A stretch of 64,000 bases of DNA from Peltaster fructicola (GCA_001592805.2 CP051143.1:2542001-2606000); one strand, 5' to 3'; shown: positions 33,701 through 44,809, numbered from the stretch's first letter. Notes: generated by a model from the sequence alone, not told the origin. Numbers and translations: made by a program.

Positions 33701-33875
33701 ATTGCGTGTCGCCCAGGACTATGCTGCATTTGCCCACACTGAGAGCAAGAAGGAGAACAGCAATGTCTTCGAAAGCATGCACCGCACCTGGAGAGATGGT
33801 GCTCTCAACCTACGTAACAGGAAGCGTGTCTCAGACCTCCTCGACTCCGAGGTGAAGCACCTCCTCGAAGGTTGA
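30768..33875 (+). CDS. La-motif RNA-binding protein, LARP1/Sro9 type
   Basis: Cytoplasmic RNA-binding protein expected to associate with polysomes and mRNA ends. Single exon, 1035 aa, starting MASTTAAGPGGFSYAQAARG. The first ~550 residues are disordered, with an Ala run, Ser/Thr-rich segments and RGG-like motifs (GARGRGGSRGAANA, RGARRGRGRGGRGD). The La motif is near residues 570-665 (IEQVDYYFSVNNLRTDNFLR, then SQGFVFLEVIAAFPRM and DNKLRLRRANDWQEYILP). The C-terminal ~120 residues (LDVLYQFWSHFLIRNFNNSM, YSEFVHLAHDDA) resemble the DM15 region of LARP1. The frame is open upstream without an ATG, so the ATG at 30768 is used. Confidence 0.9.
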   Translation: MASTTAAGPGGFSYAQAARGKQQSTASAAAAAAAPADMTPTKDWAEELEATTGSKVQESIEESQDTVKSSITDRIKVESKHPSSSSGVSSPDVAASATSHDDVSSSTQNGSSLSSWEAKSQSSDTVVPTEPAWIAERKERQSTQKSDTPSNSANTTTVPEQKTTMLHEAPLPTVNPWAKRAEEAKAKTPSHSASKPMTTAVRPNSNENIKPRADITYKPSVAPPVSRAEPVNPRSLDAPQSRPNKHQSKSSIVQPPPVKDEVSWPTPETSQEERKSSTSHAQHEEKADDDSAGKPRKKQEWKPVAVVPNIIWETPGVRERTTRPAPNGDRAPRGGAGARGRGGSRGAANAAHGDRSTNDATPSSGTRSSRGDDFARSDEKKPRKSEVVSTETNGDSPAVGSKPQADATHIESKTPDHQEGTAIATGLNGMDGTNSTRSQIPEFTPAAESRKDSKEQWVSSRGARRGRGRGGRGDLINGHAYAYTNGHPGDFASQFAPPFATRGGHQGPYNGYGRAGARVNGARTHSHPEIHRYATPYMQHPQYAMPMFSPGFADFNGFMAPTPDPAQAERMAVVGAVIEQVDYYFSVNNLRTDNFLRKNMDSQGFVFLEVIAAFPRMQHITTDIEVLKDACITSATVDIYAGDDNKLRLRRANDWQEYILPSEDRLDAARNDGPQRVDALSHPPPFAPPHLRQYGSVPHIMAPPPQGRGNYDYAYSLGMQMSPHTMSPHGMSPHAMFIPEFANGVHVNGQQNGVDEVRGRDPRSSAQNDTTASRSTATTEDADVFPDDKIAQLTVCVMMSKDKDAVPQYNLASRTFSNGSIDTKVVQKEIVKAEEASTEEKATTEKYVLSSDSACKADTDGRPASEASAAQDFSVFWIKDNDKPVESLPSNLTPEPYFQLHGKAIEQRNHAASGTCPYDLDVLYQFWSHFLIRNFNNSMYSEFVHLAHDDAAQRLSTVGQDNLVKFYDEAIKSTNSIPLRVAQDYAAFAHTESKKENSNVFESMHRTWRDGALNLRNRKRVSDLLDSEVKHLLEG

Positions 33876-34699
33876 GCTGATTCAGTGCTCCCTTCACACC
33901 ATGGTTAACACATCTTCGACAGGAGAGTCGACCCGTGCGACACTTCCTCCATCGACTTCACGACTCACGCCTTAAGCTCATGCGGACAAGGCATTTGCAT
34001 CACTGGTGTTTCTGGCGTTCTGCTCATGGGACACTTCACAGCTCCGCGCTGACGAAACAACAAAAGCATGCGGTACATTTTATCATTTTGCACAATCGAA
34101 CGAAAGCATGGCTTGCAGCATCTTGCTCAGCCTGGAGGCATTCTGACGGCGTCTTTCTCAATCTGCGATTCCTTTATCTGCAATTTGCTCCTCAATGCGA
34201 ACTACTTCACGGATCTCTGGCTCGCTTGCCTTAGCGACCTGCCATCATCCATTGACTTCTCCATTCAACAACTTCTACCATGACGCGAGACTCTGAGCAT
34301 CGGCAGCAACAACATATTGCCGTCTGGAACTGGTCGAGCTCCTCTAGCGATCTTCACTAAATCACTATTGTTGATTTCTCAGATTGACGACAGACACTGG
34401 CGAACTTTGTAATTGCTTTGCGTTTATGCAGCATGCATCGAAAGGGTGATATGGTTGTAGGGCCTTCTTTGCTATGGATCTAGCGACTAATCGTTGTACA
34501 TTTGAGCCTTTGCGGGTACGCTTCATGACTGACTATGTTGCGGTCATTCCTCGTAGACTTGCGATGGTTACGTGGCAGTGGTATATAGCGAACAATGACC
34601 TGCATTCGGGAGAGAGCCTACTTTGTGTGCTGCCTTGCTCGTTCCTCTGTGATACATCTCAGGCATCTCGTGCTGCTGAGCATCATTGTGACGATGACC
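33876..34699. other. intergenic between convergent genes
   Basis: 3' regions of the La-protein gene and the DUF1115 gene. No gene supported. Confidence 0.45.
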
Positions 34700-35107
34700 T
34701 CACAGTCGATCGGATTGTCCTTGTGCATAGCCCATAGCTGCTCGCCACCACTCGAAGACTCCACGACGAGCCATTTCTTGGCTGAACTCTTTGACCGTTG
34801 ATACTTCGCTCAGGCCGTGAGAATTGTTCGTGGGCTGTACTTCTGTGGTAGCACGTTCGAGGACCACCTGATCTGGCCGAGCTGCGAGCTGATAGTCCTT
34901 GTATCGCAGCTTCTGCACAACTGCTATCCACTCGTGCACGCCAACGTTGCGTCCTTCGACATACATCATGCCTGGCGAGCCACCAGTACGCAGCAGGACG
35001 AAGACATTGTGTAGATCTGCAGCTTGTCGTAGTTTCGTGACCTTCTTCCGCGATGTGATGTGATGAGTTCGGATCAAGGCATTGAAGGACTTCTGAGAGC
35101 CGGACAT
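34700..35107 (-). CDS. small DUF1115-like (RWDD2 C-terminal-like) protein
   Basis: Single exon, 135 aa. The sequence around residues 10-80 (FNALIRTHHITSRKKVTKLR, then GGSPGMMYVEGRNVGVHEW and VVQKLRYKDYQL) matches the pattern of DUF1115, the C-terminal domain of RWDD2 proteins: a HHI...KK start, G-x-PG-x-x-x-VEG, and a W...LRY ending. The N-terminal RWD domain is absent, so this is a stand-alone version. The ending FEWWRAAMGYAQGQSDRL is not family-defining. Function is unknown in any organism I can name. Confidence 0.72.
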   Translation of the reverse strand: MSGSQKSFNALIRTHHITSRKKVTKLRQAADLHNVFVLLRTGGSPGMMYVEGRNVGVHEWIAVVQKLRYKDYQLAARPDQVVLERATTEVQPTNNSHGLSEVSTVKEFSQEMARRGVFEWWRAAMGYAQGQSDRL

Positions 35108-35556
35108 CTCATGAGGATGATGGCGTGGGATCCTTCTGCATTATGAGTTCCTCCTTAGGTTGTCTTTGTTTCGTTCGTTTTGATGGCTTATAGCCAGAGC
35201 ATCTTCATGATGTTTGTTAGTACATCAAAATATGTTGCAAGTGACGTCGCTGAATCGTCTGACTTGTATTCTTGGCGCTTTCGACGATTGACGACAATGA
35301 TCTTGCGATACATGCCTAGCAGTCATTCCGCCCTGATCTAGATGTCAGTGAGCATCGTATCGAAGACTCTGTGAATCTAGAGTGGCCAGCGTCGTGCCAA
35401 TGCTGCATATGCTGGGCCATAGCTACAGCCAGAGCACTTCACCTTATGTCCGGCCTGCCTTTCATCATACACCCCGCAGACACTGTGGGGCCTAGCATCA
35501 TGGTTATATGAAAGCAGTAGATCACTGGACTGAGAGCTGCAACAAGCACACCGACA
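35108..35556. other. intergenic, divergent promoter region
   Basis: Lies between the starts of the DUF1115 gene and the dehydrogenase gene. Nothing further recognised. Confidence 0.4.
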
Positions 35557-36443
35557 ATGTCACAATCTGGCAAGCTCTCAGGCAAGGTAGCCATCATCAC
35601 AGGCGCAGCACAAGGCTTTGGTAAAGGCATTGCTCTCAAATTCTTACAAGAGGGGGCCCAAGTTATCATTGCAGACTTCGTTGCCGATCTGGGCAAGAAG
35701 ACTGCAGATGAGATCGGAGCAGCCTTCTATCGAATCGATGTGACGAAGAAGGCAGACTGGGAGGGACTGGCGAAGTTCTGTGATGAGAAATATGGCCGTG
35801 TTGACATTGTGATCAACAATGCTGGAACGACGTACACTAATAAGGTCTGTGTCGACATACTGCTCTGTTGAACCAGACTGATTTGCCAGCCAACAAACGA
35901 TGTGACCGACGAGGACTTCGACAAGGTGTTCGCCGTCAACGTCAAAGCCATCGTGAGCCTCTTCATCGCTTTTCCGTGCCGGACTTACCTATGTAGTACT
36001 ACTCCACCAACGTCCTCGTCCCATACTTGCAGAAGAAGGGTAACGGAGGTGCCTTCGTCAATATAGCATCGACAGCTGGCATTCGACCTCGTCCAGGCTT
36101 GACATGGTACAACGCCTCAAAGGCTGCTGTCATCAATGCCACCCGCACACTGGCAGTTGAGTACGCCAAAGATAAGATCCGTTTCAACAGTGTCTGCCCT
36201 GTCGTTGGACTTGGTACTGGATTGTGAGTATTGCAGCTGTCAAGTAGTGTAATGCTGACCTTCACCAGGACGAATGCTTTCCTGGGCAAGCCTGAGAACG
36301 AGAAGACCTTCCTCGCTACTGTGCCTCTTGGTCGAGGCAGTACACCTGAAGACGTCGGTAACGCTTGTGCATACCTTGCCAGCGAGGAGGCCGCATTTAT
36401 CACAGGCATAGAGATTCCTGTTGATGGTGGCCGTTGTGTGTGA
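35557..36443 (+). CDS. short-chain dehydrogenase/reductase (FabG-like)
   Basis: NAD(P)-dependent oxidoreductase, classical SDR. Exons 35557-35844, 35890-35952, 35997-36223 and 36269-36443 give 250 aa. Motifs in order: VAIITGAAQGFGKGIAL (cofactor glycines), DIVINNAGTTY, the catalytic Ser in NIASTAGIRPRPG, the Tyr/Lys pair in WYNASKAAVINAT, and the C-terminal GIEIPVDGGRCV. An acidic residue after the second strand (VIIADFV) suggests NAD preference, which is inference. All introns are 44-45 bp. The substrate cannot be told from sequence. It resembles 3-oxoacyl-ACP reductase/dihydroanticapsin-type dehydrogenases in general form. Confidence 0.9.
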
Positions 36444-37327
36444 TGCGTATACATCGAGGCAATATGCAGCTGTAAAAGTACGACCCGCAAATGATTTGCA
36501 TGAACGCTGCCATTGCTGAGCTCAGCAACGACGCAGTGGGAAGAACGATATATTGCTGCACAAATGTGATAGTCGGAAGGAAGCCTTACTGCCGAGTGAA
36601 GTACAGTGATCAGGAATGCAGAAAACGTCGGTCGGGCAGAAAGGATGTAGGTCTGGCCGCATTGCAGTCTCCCTGTTCTTCCTGTGTCAGTACCAGCATG
36701 CCGACACGCATAGATTCCACCGGCAAATCGATCTCAGCATCGCCGTGTGCGTATATCGGTGTTGCAGGGACCAACGTGTTACGACTTTCGTGAGGCAGTC
36801 GACCTGCAGAGTCGTATACACATTCTCGGTGTGCCTACTGATCTGTCTTCAGAAGTTGTCGAGCGACAAGCACCATCTAGACGTTGCAGGGAGAGTGTGC
36901 AAAGAAGCCAGACCACCCCGAAGCCCTCGTCTGTACTTCATGTGCTCAAGGTCTATCGTTCTGGTGTCTGTCCATTGAGCTCAGAGTAGAGCTCATCGGT
37001 TCCTGGAAGACGTCCCCCGTCGATGACTTGATCGCAGAACCTCCATGGTGCTCATGACACGTGTCTCGCACTACTGGACACTGCTTGGCGATTGTTGTAG
37101 GAATGATGGTTGTGGTTGCGGTGAGATCAATGTTTAGCTTGGACCCTGGCACAACTCGACCAGAACTCTTGGTGGCACGGACGATGACGATCATTGCTCC
37201 TGTCAGTCAGTATAATACTTTCACCTGTCGATATGATATTTTGAGCGTTCTTGCAAGTATATGACTGCAATCGACGCATGCACATCGTCACACACCCGCA
37301 TGTTCAGCGACGACAAGCTCGATCTTC
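36444..37327. other. intergenic, contains a dispersed repeat word
   Basis: A segment near 36742-36775 matches one near 29230-29262 almost exactly (TTGCAGGGACCA core preceded by GTGCGTA-ATCGG). The rest shows no supported gene. Confidence 0.45.
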
Positions 37328-39690
37328 ATGTCAGCCACCGATGGTGTCACGACAGATAACACAACGGCCAAGGCGGCGGACGTAGCGGCAGTGGATGCAA
37401 GCAATATGGACAACACTGTCGAAGCAGAGTCAGAGGCTGCATCTAGCCACATGGAAGTGCAGGAGCCTGCGCAGAATGAGCAAACAGCGAAAGACAGCAT
37501 ACCTGAGCCTGAGCACAAGGTGACCGAGCACAAGGACGTCGAGCACGCGAGCAATACAACCACAGCCGATCAAGAACCGTCCTCAGACGTTGCTGAGCGA
37601 ACGGCTATCGAGGACGAAGCAATACGGCATCTGGCGAGACGAGCCAGTGAGATGACCTTGAACACGACAGCCACACAAGCACCAATAGCGGTACATAGAG
37701 ACGCAAAACTCCCAGCAGCTCCACCACCTCCGACACCACCAGAGAAAGGTCCATTCACATTCAAGGAGAAGGGCAAGGCTGTTGAGGAGCAAGTGTACGA
37801 TGAGAAGCAAAACATGGAGGACACAAACATGTCTGAAGTGCCTATAGCACCTAATGGTGTTGCAGAGCAGACAGGCGAGGAGATTCAGCATATCATGGAC
37901 CAATTTGGAGATGGTCAAGCTGCGCTAGGAGAGGAAGAGATCATGTCTCCTATACTCGAACGACAGCAACCGATCCTGCAGCTGCCTCCACGAACATCGA
38001 GTCTAGGGACGAGCGAACGACCATTCGCGAGTCCTGTTGAGGCAAGAGAAGCATACTTTGCAACTCCAGGCTCGAAACGAAGCTCTATCGTATCACAGAC
38101 ACCAGCAAATGTAATCGATGACTCGAGCTCTATTCGGTCACATCGCACATCAGTGTTCCAGCCACCTCCACCTTCGCCAGATCCTGAGACTGCACTACCT
38201 TTTGACTTTCATCGATTCCTTGAACAGCTTCGACATCGCACAGCAGATCCTGTGGCGAGATTCTTGCGTTCTTTCTTGCAGGAGTTCGGCAAGAAGCAAT
38301 GGATGGCTCACGAGCAGGTCAAGATCATTAGCGACTTCCTCGAGTTCATCTCCAAGAAGATGTCGCAATGCGAGGTATGGCGGACGGTATCTGATGCTGA
38401 ATTCGACAATGCGCGAGAAGGCATGGAGAAGCTGGTCATGAACAGGCTATACACGCAGACATTCTCGCCAGCAATATCTCCACCGAGTGGCAGTCCACGA
38501 AAGGGCACAAAATCTCGTTCAGTCGCAGACGCTGCAAGCTCAAGCGGTGCGGGACGAAGAGGTCAGCATCAGGAGGACGTGGAACGAGATGAGGTTATCG
38601 CACAGAAGATGCGGATCTACGGCTGGATCAAGGAAGAGCATCTCGATATCAAGCCAATTGGTGAGAAAGGTAAGAAGTTTCTCACTATGGCGCAACAAGA
38701 ACTGCTCAAGATCAACACATACCGTGCACCTCGAGACAAGGTGATCTGCGTACTGAACTGCTGCAAAGTCATTTTCGGTTTCTTGAAGAACAGCAAAGGC
38801 GATCAGAGTGCCGACTCGTTTGTGCCGTTGCTCATCTATACAGTACTTCAAGCACGACCGGAACACCTGGTCAGTAATGTTCAGTATATCTGGCGGTTTC
38901 GCAACCAAGAGAAGCTCGGCGGCGAGGCTGGCTACTACATGTCCTCGTTGATGGGCGTAGTACAGTTTGTAGAGAATCTCGATCGCACTATGATCACTAT
39001 ATCGGATGAGGAGTTCGAATCGCATGTCGAACAGGCAGTCAGCGCTATCACAGAAGGCCACAAGGCCGACGACTACGAAGAAAAATCACACAACGCACTA
39101 CGCACGTCGCTGAATCTCAGTGAGAAAGGCACACTTAGCAGGCCTGAAGTCACAGCTAGGAACAGTACGGTCCAGCAGAGCCCTCGAAGACAGCGGACAA
39201 CCATGATCAATGAGGAAGACGATACCGATGCAATGACTGGTCTGCTACGCTCGATACAGAAGCCATTGAGCAGCATCGGGAGGATATTCTCTGATGAAGG
39301 CAGTCATCAATCAGAGTACTTACGACCAGCAAGTACGCCATTACCGCCGAGGACATCTTCGCGAGGTCTTAGTCCAGCAGCGAGAGGTGATCGATCTGTC
39401 AGTCAAGAGCGAAGGTCAGCAGAGCAGCAACGGCAGGTCACAGATGTAGCCGCTGCTAGGCAGGCCAGTGTTGAGACAGCAGAGGCTCAGAAAGAACGTC
39501 AACGAGGAATCGCTGTTGTCGTTGAGTGAGTATGGCAACAGTTGTCCTAGACTATGCTAACATGTATAGGACGCTGCAGGGTATGTTCCCTAACCTCGAC
39601 AAGGAGATCATCGAGGATGTCGTCCGAGCACAAGAAGGCAATGTTGGTCGAGCGGTAGATGCTTGTCTTGCACTAAGTGATCAGGGCTGA
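37328..39690 (+). CDS. VPS9: Vps9 Rab5/Vps21 guanine nucleotide exchange factor
   Basis: Activates the endosomal Rab Vps21 and binds ubiquitin. Exons 37328-39525 and 39570-39690 give 772 aa. The N-terminal ~280 residues are acidic and disordered. The helical-bundle plus VPS9 domain spans about 290-580 (FHRFLEQLRHRTADPVARFL, KIISDFLEFISKKM, RAPRDKVICVLNCCKVIFGF, ADSFVPLLIYTVLQA, PEHLVSNVQYIWRFRN, GEAGYYMSSLMGVVQFVENL). The last exon encodes the CUE domain (TLQGMFPNLDKEIIEDVVRA, then GNVGRAVDACLALSD). The 44-bp intron has a GTGAGT donor; missing it would remove the CUE domain. Confidence 0.94.
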
Positions 39691-39800
39691 CCATGCTGAG
39701 TTCTGTCAGTCTCGCACCGCAGACAGAGCTGTCAGTGACCTACTATTCGTCACTGCACGCAACTATGCTCTCCGGTGTCGCATCTGAAGTTTACAACAGA

Positions 39801-40043
39801 CTATGCACCTCCCTCACGCTTGGCGTATTCGTCTTCCATACGCTCAGCGTACAGCTTCTCTGCAGCTTCCTCTGCGCTCATAGTCTTGTTTTGTGCAGGC
39901 TGAGCAGCATTCTCGACGATAGCTGGTTCTGAATTGGATGCCTTCGGCTCCAGACTTCCGGCTGCCTGACCTCCAACGGCTGTCTCGGACACAGAAGGGG
40001 TCTCAGACACCGGGTTGGCGGTTATATGTGGTAAGGTAGACAT
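39801..40043 (-). CDS. small conserved hypothetical protein
   Basis: 80 aa with an ATG start. The N-terminal half is Ser/Thr/Pro-rich. The C-terminal half is a charged helix (MSAEEAAEKLYAERMEDEYA, ending KREGGA), a pattern I associate with a small fungal family of unknown function. It lies convergent with VPS9, 110 bp from its stop. Could be spurious, but codon choice and the ordered C-terminus favour a real gene. Confidence 0.55.
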   Translation of the reverse strand: MSTLPHITANPVSETPSVSETAVGGQAAGSLEPKASNSEPAIVENAAQPAQNKTMSAEEAAEKLYAERMEDEYAKREGGA

Positions 40044-40860
40044 TCTGATGATCGTTGTTGGAATGTGTACGAGGTGCAGATGTTGTGGACGGACGTCATA
40101 TGAGGTCGAACGAGTGGGGCAACACGATTGCTTGATCTACCGGGCAACACTTCGTCGCCATATGACATAGACATACCCTTCCGCGTAGCACAACTCTTTG
40201 TGTTATGCATATATAACGCTTGTCCCCAAAAGCATCTGTCTTGCGAATCGCTCTACCTTGCGATTATGCTTCTCACACAGCCTCGAGCGCATCCATCAGA
40301 ACTGCAGCCATAATGGCACTCCTACCAGCATGAAGATAAGCATCATTGCAGACTTTTCCAATCCAGGACTGAAATACAATGTGGGAGCAGAGACTTGTAG
40401 CACGTGGCTGGTATACCTTCCATGCTTCCACGTCGTGCGTCAAAAGGTGAGAGAAGTCCCACCAGACTCAAGCTGAATGCACCTGTTACAACCTCCCTAC
40501 AGGCCTCCTGAATAGCGGAGTGCAGCAGAACCACTCCAGCACGCGTCTCAGGACTTGATGGACACACAATTGCAAAAGACGGATCAGCATGCGTAAATCC
40601 CTACGATGTCTCTGTTGCTAAGCTGTAGCAGACATAACGCCGCAGCAGGGATCGGCATTGTGTAAATCCCTACGATGTCTCTGTTGCTAAGCTGTTGCAG
40701 ACATAACGCCGCAGCAGGGATCAGCACGACGATCCAATCATGCATTGCAAGGCAGCCCGAACCTCAAGTATCGAGGCCGCCTTTGCTAAGCCACCATACA
40801 GCCTTTTCTTCGCAACTCGTGCTCAACTCCTTCCAATATGCTTATCCATCATGACACAAG
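40044..40860. other. intergenic, promoter region of the HET-NACHT gene
   Basis: Carries the 69-bp tandem duplication described separately. No protein gene supported. Confidence 0.45.
40581..40726. repeat. 69-bp direct tandem duplication upstream of the HET gene
   Basis: Two nearly identical copies and the start of a third. The word GTAAATCCCTACGATGTCTC begins at 40593 and again at 40662; the unit ends CCGCAGCAGGGATC. I count two mismatches over the ~65-bp core. The array ends about 135 bp before the HET gene ATG. Confidence 0.9.
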
Positions 40861-43800
40861 ATGCGTCTGCTGTACTTCGAGAAAGGCTTCCAGTTTATCG
40901 ATTTTGATGACGACAAGGCGCCGCCATACGCTATCTTATCGCACACTTGGAGTGAGAACAACGACGAGGAAGTGACGTACCAAGACTTGCGACAAGGCAC
41001 AACGAAGAATCTTCTCAAATTGCAGCTCTGTAAAGACTGGGCTCATGCTGCCGGCTACAAGTATTTCTGGATTGACACCTGCTGTATCGACAAGCGCAAC
41101 GATGCAGAACTTGCGTATGCGATACGCTCGATGTATCGCTGGTATGCACAAGCAGGAATATGCTTTGTCTATCTGTCGGACTTGACGAAGAGCAAGAGAA
41201 AGGCCTCAGACTCGCATACAGCCAGCTGGAAGGAGTCGCTGAAGAGCTGCCGATGGTTCACTAGAGGCTGGACCTTGCAAGAGCTGGTCGCATCGAAGAA
41301 TGTCGAGTTTTATGCTCGAGACGGACACTTGGGCAGCAAGCAAGACCTACTACCCTTGTTGATGTCTATCACGGGCATTGACCTTTGTGGGCCTCTGCCC
41401 GGTCATCAGACAAGACTTAGCTGGATTGCAAAGCGCCAAACAAAGCGGCCAGAGGACAAGGCGTACTGTATGCTTGGAATTTGCGGCGTGATGATGTCTC
41501 CCCAGTATGGAGAGGGCGAAGACGAGGCTTGTCGACGTCTTGAAACGGCGATTGTCCAGCGATATGGCACTATCGCTCTGGAGAACGACAGAGGTGCGCA
41601 CAGTGAACAAGAACATCGGCAAACCATCCTGGATCTGTTAAGATTTGATGCAATGGAGTCAAGACGCACAACAATCTCTGCGGCCATGAAGAAGACCTGC
41701 CGATGGATACTGACCCATGACATATGTCTCAGATGGCTGCGATCAGAGCACAGTTTCTTCTGGATCAAGGGCAAACCTGGCGCCGGGAAGTCCGTCATGG
41801 TCAAGTTCCTGGATGAGCACATCACTAAGACAATGCGAAACGCTGTACGACTATCTTTCTACTTCACCGCACGTGGTGAGCAGTTGGAGAAGACCTTCGC
41901 TGGGATGTATCGTTCTCTTCTGGTACAATTGCTCGACGCTGTGCCAGAGCTTCAGCACGTCTTGGACAGCATCAAATACAGCCGAGCCTTGGACATACCA
42001 CAACTGCAAAGCGCACTGACTGCGGGTATTCAGAAGCTTCAGAGGCCGGTCTACTTCTTCATTGACGCTATCGACGAATGTCACGATAAGGACATCCAGG
42101 AGATGATCGATTACTTCGAAAACTTGCAAGATGGCCTCACTGGCATATCTGTTTGCTTCGCCAGTCGTCACTATCCAGTTTATGAGATTCCCACCAGGTT
42201 GCAGCTTGTTCTTGAAGACACTGCTGAGCACACAGCCGACCTCGATCACTTCGTCAAGACCAATCTCCGTCTTGGCAAAGCTACGCCGAAGCGCCGGGAA
42301 GAGATCCAGACCGAGATCGTCGCTAAGGCCAACGGTGTGTTCCTATGGACTGTTCTTGTCGTTAAGATTTTACAAAAGGAAGTCTCTGCTGGTCGACTGC
42401 ATGCTGTGCAGGGTAGACTACGTGATATTCCAGCAGGGTTGAAGGAACTGTTCCAGGATATTCTGCGACGTGGTAAGTCTTGGATGATGGTATTGACGTG
42501 TATGCTGACCATCCAGACCAGGATAACATGGACGAGTTCATCCTGTGCCTTCGCTGGATCCTTTACGCAAAACGTCCACTGAAGCTGCCAGAGTTCTACT
42601 TTGCCATGATGGCCGGGTTACCGTCACAAGACCTCGAATGGGTCCCTGACGAGCTCACAGAAGATCAGATGCACTCTTTCTTGTTGACATCTTCGAAAGG
42701 CTTTGCTGAGTGCACACGAGGCAAAAAGCCGACAACACAATTCATCCATGAGTCTGTGCGAGACTTCCTGATCAAAGACAACGGCTTCGATCTGGTTTGT
42801 GGCGAGTCTGTCGAACCGCTGGAATGTTATGCACATGAGCAGCTCAAGCAGTGTTGCAGCAAAGGCTTGTCGTTCGACATTCCGCCATACCCGCTGGAGA
42901 ACAACAAGCCTAGCCTACTCCTTAGCGAGAAGGAGCGCCAGTCACTGATGACCAGACATCCTTTCGCCGAATATGCTACCACGCACATTCTTTACCATGC
43001 TGACCGCGCGGCGGTAAGTCTGTCACAGCGGCAGTTCCTTGCCTCTGAGTTCGAATTGTCGCACTGGACAACAAAGTCCAATGCCCTGCAGCGATTCAAG
43101 GTTAATGTCTACAATCAGATCCCCAGTTTCAGCTATCTGTGCGCTGAGAGAGACCTCGCAACGCTGATGCCTCGTCCCTGTAATGCGCTTTCGCAAGAAG
43201 AACAGCGATACTTTACGCCTCTGATCGCAGCTTTTATGTCGTCGAGCTGGCAGGCTGCACATACTCTACTGGTTGACAACGGCGCTACTAATGCTGACCG
43301 GATGATCGCCGAGGCAAGGCTACCACACGCGAAGTACGAGACATCACGTACGCTCTCGAGTGTGCCTTGGCGATGGGCTGTCAGAAATGGATTGGAATAC
43401 CTTTCCGAGCATCTCTTAAGCTCTGTACCTGTTGCTCAGCTCACCGGCGACAATACCAAGCATGCTCTCATATTGGCGGTCGAGAGCGGTAATGTTCCCA
43501 TCGGCAAGTATCTTCGGCTGCTACATCCGACACTGCTATCCGAACCTGTCGATTTATATAAACCCCTCATGCACCAGCGCTCAGCATTCATTGGAGATTT
43601 GATTAGTCCTCTCGATTTCGCAGCATTCTTAGGCCAGGACGATTTTGTCGTTGATTTCGTGGATGCTCATGCTTATACGTCGAAATATATCAACCAGGCA
43701 TTGTGCTGGACCATAATGGGAGCTCATGAGGAGCTATCGCAGAAATTCGAAAAGACGGCGCAGATACTGATTGATGCTGGAGCGGACGTTAATGCGGACG

Positions 43801-44363
43801 TCTTAGAACTTCATAGCAGGCCTGGTGCTAACATGCTGCAGCGGGCTATCTACAGTGGCGCCAAACCTAAGGTAATACAATTCTTGTTAACCAAGGGCGC
43901 AGATGCCACTGCTCGAGCAGGCTTCAATGGCAGTGCACTTCAAGCGGCCGCGCTTATGTGCCGTGAGGAGATTGTACAGATGCTGCTCGATGCAGGTGCA
44001 GACGTCAATGCCCAAGCAGGCTACTATGGCAATGCGCTTCAGGCGGCCTCACATGATGGCAACAAGCCGATAGTCCAGATGCTGCTCAATGCAGGTGCAG
44101 ACGTCAATGCTCAAGGAGGATACTTTGGCAATGCACTTCAGGCAGCCTCACATCTTTGTGATGAGCAGAGAGTACGATTATTGCTCGCCGCGGGCGCAGA
44201 CGTCCATGCCCCGGGACGTTGGGAGACAACGCTTGAGGCGGCGCGAAGCAGCGACAAGAACGAGCAGCTGAAGAGCAGAGTGATACAAGTGCTACTAGAT
44301 GCTGGCGCTACAGATTCTACAGCACAGCTTCATACCGACAACCATGCCAGCATCAGCCCTTAG
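40861..44363 (+). CDS. HET-NACHT-ankyrin NLR-like incompatibility protein
   Basis: Candidate non-self recognition/programmed cell death receptor. Exons 40861-42472 and 42517-44363 give 1152 aa. The HET domain is at about 20-170 (PPYAILSHTWSENNDEEVTY, KYFWIDTCCIDKRNDAELAY, CFVYLSDL, CRWFTRGWTLQELVAS). The NACHT domain is at about 295-460, with Walker A FFWIKGKPGAGKSVMVK and Walker B VYFFIDAIDECHD. A helical region with FIHESVRDFLI follows, then about five ankyrin repeats from residue ~945 (LLDAGADVNAQAGYYGNALQ type). The intron is 44 bp. This is the classic effector-NTPase-repeat layout of fungal NLRs. The frame is intact. Which allele or partner it recognises is unknown. Confidence 0.93.
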
Positions 44364-44809
44364 CATAAGAGCACGATGGGCGATCTACAAGGCTGTCCAA
44401 CAGCGTTCGCGAGCCCCAGTTGCATGGCCGAAGTAGCATTGACAAGGTTGAGTGCACAAGCAAGAAGCTATACAAGGACGACACTGTCTCTGCGATTTAG
44501 CAGTGACACTTCCCCGGAATGGAGCTACCACGACATGACAGCGACGGTATACGACGCTGCTGCAATTCACTAGGGATCATATTGAAGTCTCAAGGATCTT
44601 CTCAAGATCGCCGAGCGCCATCGAACGCAACTTGTCAAGCTGTGTCGCTGGGATCGCATGAAGACAGTCACTGATATATCCTTCTACCGACTTAGGCGGC
44701 TCTGAGGAATCCCCAGGGTGTCTATCTGTGATTTGGGTGTCAGGCTGGAGCTCTCTTCCTGGGATAGACACTTGAGGAGCTCATAAGGGCTCTGAAGGCT
44801 CTCCCAGGG
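44364..44809. other. intergenic with one copy of the ~90-bp repeat family
   Basis: 3' flank of the HET gene. Apart from the repeat at its right end, I see no gene. Confidence 0.45.
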
